A DNA stretch of 64,000 nt from Rhyacophila brunnea (GCA_022495005.1 JAGYXB010001324.1:3658001-3722000); one strand, 5' to 3'; shown: positions 37,754 to 50,156, counted from the first letter of the stretch. Translations and numbers: made by a program. The notes: a model not told the origin generated them from the sequence alone.

Positions 37754-38632
37754 GATTCTTTTCAACAATGATATTTCACAATAGTTTATTGATAATTAGT
37801 CGTTTTCCACCGTTCAATACATCGCCCATTGTAATATAAATGAATTCGAATGATAATGGCTTAGTATCAGTTTATTTATTTTGTAATTTATTGTATCAAT
37901 TAACGGATATGTTCGAGGTGTTTAAATTGCACAGTCATAATAATTGATCTCGGAATAAATATTGTATACTTAAATGCTACAAATTATACGCTGTTAAAAG
38001 AATATTAATTTATAAAATAAAGCAAATAAAACCATCGCACTTCAAAAAATTATTGATCGATACAATACGAAAACAGCGCCGTATTTATTGTATGTTTCGA
38101 AATGCACATATATGTACCTACTTATTTGATACAGCTCAAAGTTACATTGTACACAATTCAATATAGCCCTACACAAAAAAATCCCAAAAAAAGTATCCAA
38201 CGGAAAAAAAACACGAACCGATTAAACTGTTTTTTGACAATAATAAACATCACTAAAGTATAACAAAAATTAGTCGAATTCCACAAAATACTTTTAATTA
38301 AGTAGGTACTTTAATTACAATTTCATTAATTTGAGCATTATAACCAATCGTTATTTTTAATTACCAAGAATATTTTTTACACCCGCCGAATTCATGTGGT
38401 TTGTACAAGTTCACGGTATTAGGTGCCTAGATACTTTAGTAAGTTGTTCTTTGTAATATTTTTTGGAACAAGTATAAATTGTTTATATTATTTTTACTAA
38501 TTTATTGTCCGAACAAAGAGCTGGCCTTAATGTTGTCTATGCGTATGTTTAACGTCAAATTCGAAATGTCAAAATTGAAAATAGTCTTGAAATACAATAA
38601 ATTATTGACTTTTTAACGTCGTTAAGTATAAA
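37754..38632. promoter_or_regulatory. Shared upstream interval of TMEM181 and TTI2
   Basis: The two start codons point away from each other and are 879 bases apart. No untranslated exon or core promoter element can be placed with confidence, but transcription of both genes must start in or near this interval if they lack further 5' exons. Confidence 0.4.
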
Positions 38633-41600
38633 ATGACTGCAAATATGGAAACATTGCTTGAAAGAATTGGCGACATAGAAAAATTGCAGCTGAATTCGGA
38701 AGTATGGAAAGATATTGTAAAAATTGTCGAAAGCTGCATGTTACCAGGATTAATCAAACCCTACGATGAATACAATGAGCCATTAGAAAAAGGATATCGC
38801 CCTTTTTTCAATGCTGTCGGCCATGATTTGGAAAAACTTGACAAAATATTAAAAACGATAGAACCTAAGATAGTCGAAAACTCTTTAAATTATGATTTCA
38901 TTGCATCAATGCTACTACTGCTGGAAGAAATGAGAGCGGACGATTTTTGGACCAATGTTGGTTATACCAAATATTGTAAATTCGTTTTTGACTGGCTTCA
39001 AAAAAATACACACATTAATTTAATGTACTATACAAAGTGTAATCTTTCATCATCAGAGCACTTTGATGCCGTTTTTCAAATCTGCCTGAAGAAATTGTAT
39101 TTGAAACTTACAAAAGACAAATGGAAACTGTACCCTGCGGAAATTTACTGCTACAGAAGTATTGCGAATAATTGGATAGAGGTAATAATCGGTTTATTAT
39201 TCTTTCGTTACAGAACACTTTCATAGATGAAAATCATACATAATATATTATATGTAGTATGTATCTATAAAAATATAGCTAGAGTTCTTCTTTTCTGAAG
39301 ACTATATTCTAATATATTTTTCTGTAAAGGATCAAATATTATCTAAAGAAAAGGGGAAATCCCTTAATAAGTGTTTGAAGTGAAACGCAGCTTATTTATT
39401 CGCCGTAATTAATGAATTCCTATTACTGTTCATGTTCCTGTTAGTTTGTTATTTGGAACAATATTGGTACATACAGTATAATAAGATATTCATTCATTCA
39501 TCAAATAATGGCAACAGAGGCACGTGAGAAAATTTTGTTCATTGACATACCTAACTGAAACAGTTATGTTTTTCATTTACTACACTTCCACTATCAGATA
39601 TGGACCTTCACAGAGTCAAGTTTGTATGAACAGACTTTTACGAGGTCGTTAGTTATTCACTCGATACAGTGACATCCCTAGATAAAATGCCGCCCCTAGC
39701 CAGAGCCACAATGCCGCAATTTTTTTATACAGTATTTTTATCATCCTTATATGAGTCCAATATCTAAGAAATATATTGTATAGATACATTACTAACAAAA
39801 TATCAGACTAATCATTCGCAAATTTGCACATGTCATTTCTGGTCACCAAGGACATCGAAGGGCAACGGAAGTAAACTAGATGTCGCGAATCTGATAAAAC
39901 CAGTGAGCTGATTTTTTTAATGGAACGATATTTTCGTTATTACTAAGTTTAGGTAGATATTTCTATATAAGTATTCTAAATGATTTTCCTCAATTTGCCT
40001 ACCTTCGAGTAACTGCCGCCCCCAAGCGACGCTCAATCTGCCTAGCCCCACAGGACGTCACTGACTCGATACAATGGGTTCACAGTTTGGATTACACACA
40101 CATTGACAAAAACACCAGACATAAGATCTAAAACTGTAACCCATGGCTTCAGAAACCACTACTCCAGAGTGGGTTTATCATTTACTTCAATATTAAGTTT
40201 AAATATGCACGAAAAGTGATTTTGTTAGGTTTGGTCTTTGATAGTAAGTTTCAGTATTTTTCCCATTTAGATTGGCCTTATCCCGTGTTTGCTGAGAGTG
40301 ACTTGCCTTTAACATAATTGAAAATACATGTTTGAATATCTTTCCTTCTTCTTCCGTTCTGAAAAAGTAATTATTTCAGTGAAATGTTTTGAAATTTACA
40401 TATCAGTCACTTAAATTTTCACAATTGGAATAATATTAATACCTTTTGTTACAATTACTTAATGCTTATTTCAGAATCATCGCTTCAACTGTCCACTACC
40501 ATTAATATTTCCCGGGACTCTAATCCAAATTGATGATTATCGTATTTACAACAAAGTAGAAGGATTAAAATGCTGCTCATCCATATTGAAGAACTTGGTA
40601 TGACATTAAATTGTTTTTAAATGCTTTCAGATGATTCCATTATTGTCTGACCTGTCACTCATTGCATTCTAACGTTTAATGCTCAAGTGACACCATAGAT
40701 CATGGGAGAAGTCAGTTCCACTTTTGCGAACTTAAAAGTTTAAAAAAGAAAGTGACTATCGTAAAATGATATGTCTCCTTAGCGACGTAGACCTGAGCGT
40801 ATCGTTTGTCCTCCCAATTCTTTTACAAGGTATGGGAGTTATGGATGTTAAACTGGGAGATATCACGAAGAGTTGATGCTTTCAAGATGTTGCTGTATAG
40901 ATATATCCTCAAAATTGCTTGAACTGGCAAACTAATGGGAGAGGACCAACATGTTTTGCTTAGTATCAAAATCAGAAAATTACAGTATTTCGGCGATATT
41001 ATGAGAAGACAAAAGTACAGTATTCTCCAATTCTTAAGCTTTGCTTAAGAACCTCTGTAATTGGTATTAGTGCAGTTCCATCGAACTGTCTCGGCTAACA
41101 GATGATAAAACAAATATCGCCCTGGTGTTGGTCGACTAGGGGTCTACTATCACGATAGAGGATGGCACGAGAAGAAGTTTAAATTATTGAGTATATCGTG
41201 CTGAAAATAAAATTGTATGAATTTTACATGTTTCAGGATTGGAATAAACATGATGGGACTGGGTACGAAGTGGCAGTTTACGAGACTTTAACAAAATATC
41301 TACAATACCGGGAAGAATGTATCTTGGATGAGACCTTAGATTGTTTAGTTTCAATATTACCGTACTTTAAATCTGAAACGTTGGCAGGACAGGTTTGTTT
41401 TTAATTTTTCTATTCTAAATAATATTATTTTGATCGTTGTCGAAATTACAACCCAATGTGAGTCTTGTCCCTTTCTACATGGCTCAATCGCCTCAGTTTA
41501 GGTCTGCTAACCCCTTTTGGTGTATTGAAGAGCAGTCTCAAGAGTGGTTTGTAACTTCTATCTGTGAGATGTGACTGGCCCAATGGAATCCTCCTACTTT

Positions 41601-44600
41601 CACATGTGAGACAACACTGTACCTCTCTATCACCGTACAACACATTCATTACTTGATTGTGCATACCTAGCTCGCCACACGTGATACATTTTGGCTAGAT
41701 GGATATCGAATATTCTTTTCATCATCATCATCATTCGTGGCGCAAGAGTCTGGGGTGACCCCCGGTTTCTTCAAATCGTCTTCGATGGCCCAGTCTATCC
41801 GCAATCCACCTCCAATCCAGGATTCGTTCGGCAGCTCGTGCATCGTGGGCCATGCCATCTGACCACCACGATTTGAGTCTCCGCCCAGATGGTTTTGCAT
41901 CAAAAACTTTCCGAACCAGTCAGCCCAGGTCCATTTGTTGATTATGACCAGCTCATTTCAGTCAATAAATTTCAATGACGTATGCACCACACTGCATCTT
42001 TGCGTTCTTTGCACCAAATATCATTCTCAGGATCTTTCGTCCGAAGATCGACACCATTTTCAGGCTTATCGCTGATGACCCACCCAACATTCTCATTTAT
42101 ATGTGAGGACTGGCCTCAAGCCGATTTTTGTATAATATGCACTTTTGTGTTCCGAGATAGCACTTCAGGATAGGATTTCAGTTGTTTACGGATTCCAAAG
42201 TAACACTTGTCAGCTATCTGTTTCTGATTTCTGTTTCCATATCATTGTTAGCCGTGACAATATACGATATGTAAAGTAGTTAGTTTTCTCGAAGGAGTCA
42301 TTCAGAATGGTTATATTACTTCCATGAGGCTGCTCTCAGATCGGGTTTATGACTTTGGAGGATATCATATTGACACCCCGGAAGTCCGGGTAGGGAGGGG
42401 AGTCGGGGCCGCACAGCCCGATCCGATCTCCGCGCTCGACTCTCCGGTCGACCGGGCGTCAATTACGCCCTGGTTAGCGTGCTGTCGGTCGATTCGTGTG
42501 AGTCACACGACCAGCTTCCACCCTTCGACTAGCTCAGTGATTTAAATTGTTTAGGGCGGTCAATTGAAGCTGGGTTTTGTGTTTGGGTAGAGCACGTTCA
42601 GTGTAAGGTTAGGCCTTGACAGTTGATTATGGTGGATCTTCACAATGAAACACACGTGGTTTGTAGCACAAAAGTTTTATTTTTAACTTATAGTTCACAA
42701 AAAAAGGTACGTACACAACACACAGATACACAATATTAAGTTTTACACGGTTTATAATTTTTCAACAGCCCTAAATTTATTAATGATGGGCGCCGTAGGC
42801 TGTGTCAATTAAAATTTAAGAGTCAACGGGACACGAAGTCCGTCGCGCATCGGAGGCTCGGGCTTACTTGATCGATTCCTGTCGATACAGAAATCGTTTT
42901 TAAAAGGTAGGTACACAATCAACAAATTATATTCTTCGCGAAGTTGATTTTCAGCGGGACACAAAGTCCGTCGCGAGTCGGAGGCTCAGGCTTACTGCCC
43001 CGCCAGCCTGGACACCTACCGCGTGCCGCGGCCAGGTCTCCTTTTTTGGCTTTATCGCTGTCCCTTTCAATCTACCCCTGAACGTCCACCCCTCTCTATC
43101 ATTCTTGCCTGCAGCAGAATGCTTGGCTTTTGCCTGGGTTTCACCTTAAGGGTCGTCCAAGTCACCTTTTTCCCAGGTAGTTGAAAGTTACAGCGATTTC
43201 AAAGAATTGAGCCCAAAAGAAACAACATTTATAGTTAATTAATACAAAACATCTTAGATATGCATAGAACGGCGATAGAAGGACTTTGGCTTAGCGGACT
43301 ATAAGAAACATGAATGTGGCATCCATAGCTTCGCTCGTACTTTGCCCTTAAGGGGTCCTCCATACACGTATAAACGTGGCGGTATCAATATTATATTTGA
43401 TCTTTGAGGTGTTTATTTTAAGGTCAACTTTTTCTGATTCGCATGCCCCTGCCAGCTTCTCAAAAGAATTTTTAATGTTCGTTTCCAGTCAGCCTATTAT
43501 GTCTAGGTCGCCCACCAGTAGCAAAGGGTGGAGGTAGGCTATCCGTCATAAATAGTGCACATTAAACTTTATAAGTCATACATATTTGTTTTTATTGAAC
43601 TAAGACTACAATTTATAGTTTGTGTTGGCTGGTTTTTAAAAATCGATTAAACCCTGCCTAAACCAAACAAAATTGTACACACTTTTTCATTCATACTTAT
43701 TTGTTTCCGTTGGATTAAGAATACATATTACACATATTGTTGGTTCATTTTTTTAAATTCATTAAGCCCTGTGTAAACCAAATTATAATACGAGGGTGGG
43801 TCAATAAGTCCTTAGAAAAGCCGACAGGTGGCGCGACTAGTACTGTAAGCGGTTTGTTTTCATGCAGCGGCACTACCGATTCAGTATGCTGCGAAGTTTC
43901 AATCAGATTGGTCGGGTTGTTGTGTGTTTCTCGTACATTTAAAAAAAAAAATTTGCTTGTGGAAAATGGAAAAATGGAGAAAATTGAGTTTAGAGCTGTT
44001 ATTAAACATTTTAATATAAAAGGGTTAACAGCAAAGGAAATAAAAAATGAGTTGGATTTAGTTCACGGCATATCTGCTCCTTCACTTGCAACTATTTATA
44101 ACTGGTTAAATGAATTTAAACGTGGTCGTACATCAACAAAGGATGAACCACGCTCAGGACGTCCTGTAGAGGTGACTACACCAGAAATGATCAATAAAAT
44201 CCACGATATGGTGTTAAGTGACCGAAGATTAAAGTTGAGTGAGATAATTGAGGTTACAGGGATCTCAAAAGGTAGCGTCATTTCTATTTTACATGACAAA
44301 TTGGGCATGAAAAATATTTCTGCAAGATGGGTGCCGCGTTTGCTCACAGTCGACAATAAACGCAATAGGGTGGTGGCCTCTAAAGCCCTGTTGTCGCTCA
44401 TGCAACGCAATCCGGATGAATTTTTTCGTCGCTTTGTGACTGTAGATGAAACATGGATACACCACTATACTCCCGAGACGAAAGAACAGTCAAAGCAGTG
44501 GATTGCGAAGGCAAACCATGTCCAAAGAAGGCGAAAACCGTAAAATCAGCTGGTAAGGTTATGGCTACTGTATTTTGGGATGCACGTGAAATTATTTTCG

Positions 44601-46672
44601 TTGACTATTTGGAAAAAGGAAAAAAAATAACAGGGGATTATTATGCATCTTTATTGGACCAGCTAAAAAACAAAATTGAAGAAAAACGGCCTCATTTAAA
44701 CAGGAAAAAAATCCTCTTTCATCAGGACAATGCCCGTGTTCACACATGTTTACGATCAATGGCTAAAATTGAAGAATTGAAGTTCGAATTGGTCGACCAC
44801 CCACCGTATTCGCCAGATTTAGCCCCCAGTGACTTTTTCCTTTTCCCAAACTTAAAAAAATGGCTAAGTGGACAACGTTTTTTTTCAAATGAAGAAGTCA
44901 TCGATCGGACAAATGCTTATTTTGAGGACCTTCCGAAAACTTATTTTTCTGACGGTTTAAAAAAAATTGAGAAACGTCTAACCAAGTGTATTGAGCTCCA
45001 AGGAGATTATGTTGAGAAATAAAAAAAAAATACAAAAATAAAAACTGTTTTAATGCTTTTTTCTAAGGAATTATTGACCCACCCTCGTAGATAAAAAATA
45101 TTCTATTTTTAAAATATCCAAAGTCATGTATGATTTAATTGCATAATTTTAGATATTTTATGTTTTTTGACTATTATCTATTATGGTTTGATTTCGCAGG
45201 GTTCAATTGAATTTTAAAAACTAACCAACACCGTCTGTAAATTGTAGCCTTATTTCAATGAGAACATATACGTATGACTAACAAAGTTTAGTGTGCACTA
45301 TTTATGGCTGACGTTAACAACTTACCTCCACCCTTCCCCACTGTCGCCCACATCTGCCATGATTTGGCATTATGTGAATCCGTTGATTGTCTATCCATTG
45401 ATGAGTTTGATCTATTTTATAATTAATATTATAACTAGTCATTACAGAGTCTATATTGACTCGCATGATTATCAGCCAAGGTCGATCCACTTCTAGAAAG
45501 ATTTATTGCTCCTTTAGCTTCATCTAGTCTTCACCGTCCTCAGTATTAGTGATCGATCGCAATTTCCTAGCCAAACATTTCACTGTAATAATTTGGAAAA
45601 ATTTCAAGTATTCATTATAGTAGTACTATATTTTGATGTTGAATTATTTTACTAATGTGGATATGTATATTTATTTTTCAGTGGTCCAAGTGTGATGATA
45701 TACTCGACAATATGTTGGATGGAGTATATATGGAGTCAGATTTGAAAAGAAAAGCCATCTATTTTAAATATCTGCCGACTGTAATAACTCTCGCTGGAAT
45801 CTGCGCCATTAGATGGAAAATTAAGCTTTTTAAAGTAATCATAGACAACCTAGAAATATGTCTGAATAATACTCTCGATAATAGAATTGTTTTGCAATGT
45901 CTACAGGTAACCATTTTTCATGTACCTATTATGAAACAATCTTCCCTTCAAGAAAAGCAAATAATGAATATATTTTTTTGCTTTTTGTAATTGTAACTAA
46001 TGAAGCAAGTCCTCTACGATTGGGTAACCCTGTTGTGTTTTATTCAAACCTTATTTGTTATATAACCGCTGGAATTGGCAATATATTATCGTGTTGGTAA
46101 TACTACTTTTATGTTGCCCATCTACGAGAGCTAACCTGCGATTCATGGCTTCAGAGATGGACGCTCTCCCGATTAGGAACCATTTTCAATCTGTGTTTGA
46201 TCCAGTGCAAAGAGCCAGTAGGTTGGTCAAATAGCTGACAACTATTCCTCATTAAAAACCTCGTGGAGGCTCATATTCTCTACTTAGGAACGAATATGGA
46301 GATTTACTTTTTAGTTACCTACCGATAATCATTTATTTATTTTGGTTTTAGTGCTTGAAAAATTGGATACGTGTCGGATGGCCCGTGTTTGAATTCCCCG
46401 CGGACTCTAAAATAATTTTGGCACTTTTCAAAGTCATCGTGGTGCTGTGCGAAGAGCCTTTCAACAAATCCAATGTTTTCATGGCGGCCGTTGAGGACGT
46501 TCTGTTTCCTGTGCTGTCACTTTACAACACACAGCAGCGGCTGGAGCTATTTGATTCGCATGAATTGGAAACGGACACGTTTAGTCAAGCGTTCCTCACT
46601 AAATGGACTGATATTAAAAATAAGGCTATGCTAGTAAAGTCTGATTTCACACATCATCAGGAAACTTCTTAA
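38633..46672 (+). CDS. TTI2: TELO2-interacting protein 2 (5 exons)
   Basis: Five exons at 38633-39181, 40475-40597, 41237-41392, 45682-45906 and 46352-46672 join with every intron in phase 0 and GT-AG ends, giving 457 residues; human TTI2 is about 508. TTI2 is part of the TEL2-TTI1-TTI2 complex, which with HSP90 helps newly made PI3K-related kinases (mTOR, ATM, ATR, DNA-PKcs, SMG1) fold and stay stable. The protein looks like an all-helical repeat fold without enzyme motifs. The family-typical stretch is IDDYRIYNKVEGLKCCSSIL in exon 2 (human form DDWRPENKAAGL), followed by YEVAVYETLTKYLQYREE and, in exon 5, NWIRVGWP. The ATG is the first of the open frame. It is head-to-head with TMEM181. Introns 1, 2 and 3 contain a hAT MITE, a LINE relic, and a MITE with a mariner inside. 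Identification rests on motif and exon-length reading. Confidence 0.82.
39667..40063. mobile_element. 397-bp hAT MITE, CAGTGACGTCCC family, copy 1
   Basis: Ends CAGTGACATCCC and GGACGTCACTG with the identical 8-bp duplication ACTCGATA (39659-39666 and 40064-40071). The words ATGCCGCCCCTAGCC and CTGCCGCCCCCAAG lie just inside the two ends. It is in TTI2 intron 1; a longer relative is at 58724-59680. Confidence 0.88.
40771..41176 (+). pseudogene. Decayed 3' end of an RTE-like LINE
   Basis: This follows 56524-57010 word for word with many changes: GGTATGG, GATGTTGCTGTATAGA, ATCCTCAAAATT, TACAGTATT, and the end GATGGCACGAGAAGAAG against GATGGCACAATAAGAAG. Stop codons and indels break the frame. 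It starts at the same CTCCTTAGC word at which the copy at 55.8 kb is interrupted, and here that site is uninterrupted. It sits in TTI2 intron 2. Confidence 0.78.
41690..42320 (-). other. Possible antisense LINE remnant with an (ATG)n end
   Basis: A GC-richer stretch within TTI2 intron 3. On the minus strand it ends in a run of GATGATGATG near 41722-41735, as some LINE tails do. No reverse transcriptase or endonuclease motif can be recognised, so its nature is open. Confidence 0.28.
42340..43200 (-). other. GC-rich island with two direct repeats, possibly LTR-derived
   Basis: Within TTI2 intron 3. CGGGACACGAAGTCCGTCGC and a following GGAGGCTCGGGCTTACT occur at about 42827-42868 and again, slightly changed, at about 42955-42996. 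On the minus strand AAAATAAAACTTTTGTGC near 42670 could be an LTR polyadenylation region, and AAAAAAGGAGA near 43048 a polypurine tract. No paired LTR or coding motif was found. Confidence 0.3.
43791..45087 (+). mobile_element. mariner transposon, copy 2
   Basis: A full-length 1297-bp mariner with ends CGAGGGTGGGTCAATAAGTC and GGAATTATTGACCCACCCTCG, between TA dinucleotides (43789-43790 and 45088-45089). It is inserted in a hAT MITE at a TA that the intact relative at 61.3 kb also has (ATAATAGATAAAAAA). Confidence 0.95.
43974..45022 (+). pseudogene. mariner transposase with a single frameshift
   Basis: Starts at ATG 43974 (MEKIEFRAVIKHFN). A helix-turn-helix half (with GRPVEVTTPEMI, then LSEIIEVTGISKGSVISIL) is followed by the D,D34D catalytic half: VDETWIHHY, HQDNARVH and SPDLAPSDFF, with 34 residues between the second and third aspartates, as in mariner proper. 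Compared with copy 1 at 32893, one A is missing near 44507, after ATTGCGAA, so the frame ends early and the C-terminal half is in another frame (44453-45022 open). Otherwise all catalytic residues are there and the length is the usual 345 or so. The transposase would cut and paste DNA at TA sites. Confidence 0.92.
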
Positions 46673-47807
46673 ATATAATACAATTATACTTTTGATGTTT
46701 TTATTGTCAATAAGTACTAAATGGAAGCCAAATTATACAATTATAATTATAATGATAACACATATTTTGTACTATAATATTCTGCTTCTGCATCTCGAAT
46801 AATTTGAAATTCTCAGGAATGGTATGATTGTTGCTGACATTCCACAATTTTTATGATCGCTTTGTTGTTCTTGTGTTTTCACCGCTAATTTCTATTTATT
46901 TTGTTGTATTTCACACTGTCATACTTTTTCTAATCGTCACCTATTGAGAAAGAAACATATTAATTACTTGTTAGATATAGCCAATAGTTTTAAAAACGAA
47001 ACTATAATCGTAATAATAGATGCACATCTAAAGCCAAGACTAACAAACCACTGCTGACCTTTTAACTACCACATTTAAATAACATGTTAATTATATCTAA
47101 TGGCCAACTACTCCAAACTCGCCAGTCTCGCGGTGTTAGCACTAAATGAATGAAAATAAAACATTTTCCGTTATATGTGAAAAACAAAATCGAAATGTTA
47201 TCTAGATCTAGTTACTGATATGAAACTATGGTAGCGAGGTAATTGTTCCTCAAGTCTAAAGGATGGTAAATTTAAATGGCGTTAGTACACCTCTCTACAA
47301 TATATCTGTGAAAAAATGTTCCAGCGGTTGATTTATGAGGCTATTGGTTTCAATATCGGTTACCTCCACTTTTTTGTTGATGTTCTTCATGATTTTTGTT
47401 CTCTTTTCCGTCGTATGTCAGTTCAGTAACTATTAAATCCATCTCTTACTGCTAGTAAAATGTATTTCATCGGTGGTTGGTTGCAAAGTTGGTTACATTT
47501 ATCAAATGCCTTTGAAAATTTTTGTTTTTGTTGATTAACTTTAAATATGGTTTTTAATGATTTTAATGTGTCTTAGGTCATTTTATTCTATGGCAGTTTT
47601 GACTTTTAAACCAATAGCCCCATAAATTATGCTGTAAACGATCTGCATCTATTTTCAAACCTCTGCTTTATTTCATTGTGTCATAAAGATGCCTTGCTTG
47701 CATTTTATTATTTTACCTTTCATGCTTATATTTTGCAGTAGAGATAAATTTATTAAATGTATGGCAAACGAAAATTTTTTTAAATTTTAATTGATTTGAG
47801 TTTTAAC
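46673..47807. other. No gene recognised
   Basis: AT-rich sequence behind TTI2. No canonical AATAAA lies close to the TTI2 stop; the first is near 47155. Confidence 0.45.
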
Positions 47808-47811
47808 TTAT

Positions 47812-49741
47812 CGTCGCTATAGGATTTGTTTCCCGAATATCCATTTTTGTCGAAATCGACATTTTAATGCAGTTCAATTTCTTTTATCGAACTCTACCGA
47901 AATCATTTATAAAAAAAATATTTTTTTATCTAGGAACAGAGATATTTTTTTGAAAAACCCGAATACGCCATATTAAGTTACAATTACTCCGTGTTGTTCT
48001 CCCGAATGTCCAACTATTCGTACCTGAATATCCAAGTTAATTTCGGTCGAAATAAATCTCTGGCTGAGTTTTTATTTCCCGAATATGACTTTTAGCCAAT
48101 CAAACCGCGCTGACGCCGTGCATCTCGCTCCCACATTCACGCTGTCTAGCTCTAAAACAATCACGCCCACTTTCATATTTTTCGGCCGTCTGGAATCCTC
48201 TTTCAAATTTCGTCTTATTGATATTGTTTTTAAAGTTACTATTGTTTTAATAGTGAATTCATCTAATTTGAAGAGATCGTTTATAGCTGATACATCACCA
48301 GTTTGCCCTGAACTTATAGTAAAGTTATGGAAGTGAGTATTTTAACCTAAATAACTGCATTTTGTTTTGATAAATGACACAAAATCCCAACGGTTATATG
48401 AATTCTACAGTATGACCCGGCAACTACTATGACGTAAAAAATAATTATTATTTCAAATTATTATTAATCAAACATTGTTATTTTACTTTTAATCTAGGTA
48501 TTTCTATGAAAATAAAGGCGATGCTATGATTTATTTTTGAATGCGCTGATAGTTAATTTAATTTAATATGTATGTTAGTAACTATTTATTTGGTGAATAT
48601 TATATACTTAGGATATTGGTACCTACCTAATATTAGCAGCCAATGGTAATTAATTTATAGATGCTATTATTTTGTGTTGTCATTCCAATAGTAAATATAT
48701 AATATTTATTTGGTGGTTTGTAATAAGTTTAATTGTTAATTATAGAAATATATAGGTATAATAATATACAGATATATATACATAGTTTTTTTTTTTTTTT
48801 TTGAAAAAGTATTAATATAAAATTGTTAGCAAGTACGAGTAAGTACCATCATAAAATATTGGAGAAATCCGTGACGTCGGTTAGTAATTGAAGTAGTAGA
48901 TACCTACTTTTATTTAATAAACAAAAACCGATCGCCAATAGTCGCTTGATTTTGAAGAATACTGATGAGCAGGTATTAACAGGCCAATAGTTAAAGTTTG
49001 TCGTCATAAGTATGTCACCTCGTAGCATAGTGGATAATTCGTGGACTTGGTCGTAAACCCAGGAGATGCAGGGACGATTCCTGCCGGGTATCTTACTTTT
49101 TTCAAAAAGATTTTTTCTATTGGTTTTAATATATTTTCTCAGAAGTGATTTTCAAAATTATGTATGTTGAATAATTAGAATGGTACATTCTTAAATCTTG
49201 TGAATTATTCGTTGAATAAAAAAAAAAGATTATTAAAAACTATTTTATTACTTATTTCGAAAAAAACCGAAAAAAGCGAATGCCGCATGTTATTATTACC
49301 TACGAACTTGGGTTATTACGATCATTAGGTATTTAAATAGTAAAATTAATCATTACCAATTATCGTGTAAATAAATATAACATTTGAGGTGCGTACTTTT
49401 TAACCACTCAGTAATCCGTGGGCCGTGCAGCAATACGCTACGGTCTTAAGTCCCGAACGTCCATGTTTTGTCCCGAATATCCATTATTCTGAGAGAGCGC
49501 TAAAAATTTCCCGAATATCCACAACGAGTACTTGTAAATCAAACGCATTTTCTGTTGCATTTACTGATTTATACCAGTATATTATTCTTGGAATCTATTC
49601 TTAGATAATGTTGCAATCATACAGTGTAGAAAGAATGATTGATACATCTACTGATATTTCAATATACGACAATGAAATTTGTTTTTCGTCTCCTGAAAAA
49701 TTGACATTTGGTCTATTCGGGAAACAAATCCTATAGCGACG
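47812..49741. mobile_element. 1.93-kb inverted-repeat element with repeated CCCGAATATCCA words
   Basis: Ends CGTCGCTATAGGATTTGTTT (to about 47838, TTCCCGAATA) and its complement at about 49715-49741. TTAT occurs on both sides (47808-47811 and 49742-49745), fitting a 4-bp duplication. Variants of CCCGAATATCCA occur on the same strand near both ends: about 47834, 48000, 48022, 48068 and 49452, 49473, 49510. The longest internal frame, 48085-48336, shows no transposase motif, and a SINE lies inside. The superfamily is not clear to me. Confidence 0.78.
48790..49240 (+). mobile_element. tRNA-derived SINE inside the 1.93-kb element
   Basis: The head at about 49012-49092 has CGTAGCATAGTGG and the B-box-like GGGACGATTCC, then CTTACTTTTTTC, TTTCTATTGG and ATGTATGTTGAATAA, ending with an A-rich run near 49215. 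Upstream, sequence with TTAGCAAGT, ATCCGTGACGTCGG and GAGCAGGTATTAAC is shared with the minus-strand copy at 35825-36312, indicating a partial tandem unit. The left edge is a run of T at 48787-48804. Confidence 0.72.
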
Positions 49742-50156
49742 TTATGTCACCTTACCTATTGGATAAAGATATGAATTCTGAAGGTAAGTGTCATTACATA
49801 AGTTTATTACTTACATATTGTATTAATTGTCGTATTTACTATTTACGTAATATTATTTGTAATACTGTCAGTAATAAAATAAATGTTGTAGAGATTTGCT
49901 GTTTTGCTATAGATATCTAATGAATGTTTCCTCAGTCATAATATAAGTACGAACCATCAAAATCTCATGTGAGACATGATACTCTTCTTGCAGTGATATT
50001 TTGTCTCAATCTCATGCAAACTCGTGAGATACAAACATTATCACAGGTTATCACTCCAAAGAATCAGTTTTATTGGACGGGCATGATTTGGAAGATGGCT
50101 TTCCTCATCTATGGAAAAGAGCTCCAAAGAGAAAGTTCACTCAAAATATTTACATA

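Larger units (their letters stand above)
43516..45343. mobile_element. CAGTGGCGAAGG-family hAT MITE, split by a mariner
   Basis: Ends CAGTAGCAAAGGGTGGAGG and, inverted, CCTCCACCCTTCCCCACTG, with the identical 8-bp duplication TCGCCCAC (43508-43515 and 45344-45351). Without the mariner at 43791-45087 and one TA, about 529 bp remain, matching the intact relative at 60984-61560 (577 bp). The inverted repeats are long and include GTGCACATTAAACTTT and AAAGTTTAGTGTGCAC. In TTI2 intron 3. Confidence 0.9.

Noticed and set aside
48085..48336. Transposase of the 1.93-kb element
   Set aside because: The 83-codon frame has no catalytic triad or DNA-binding motif.
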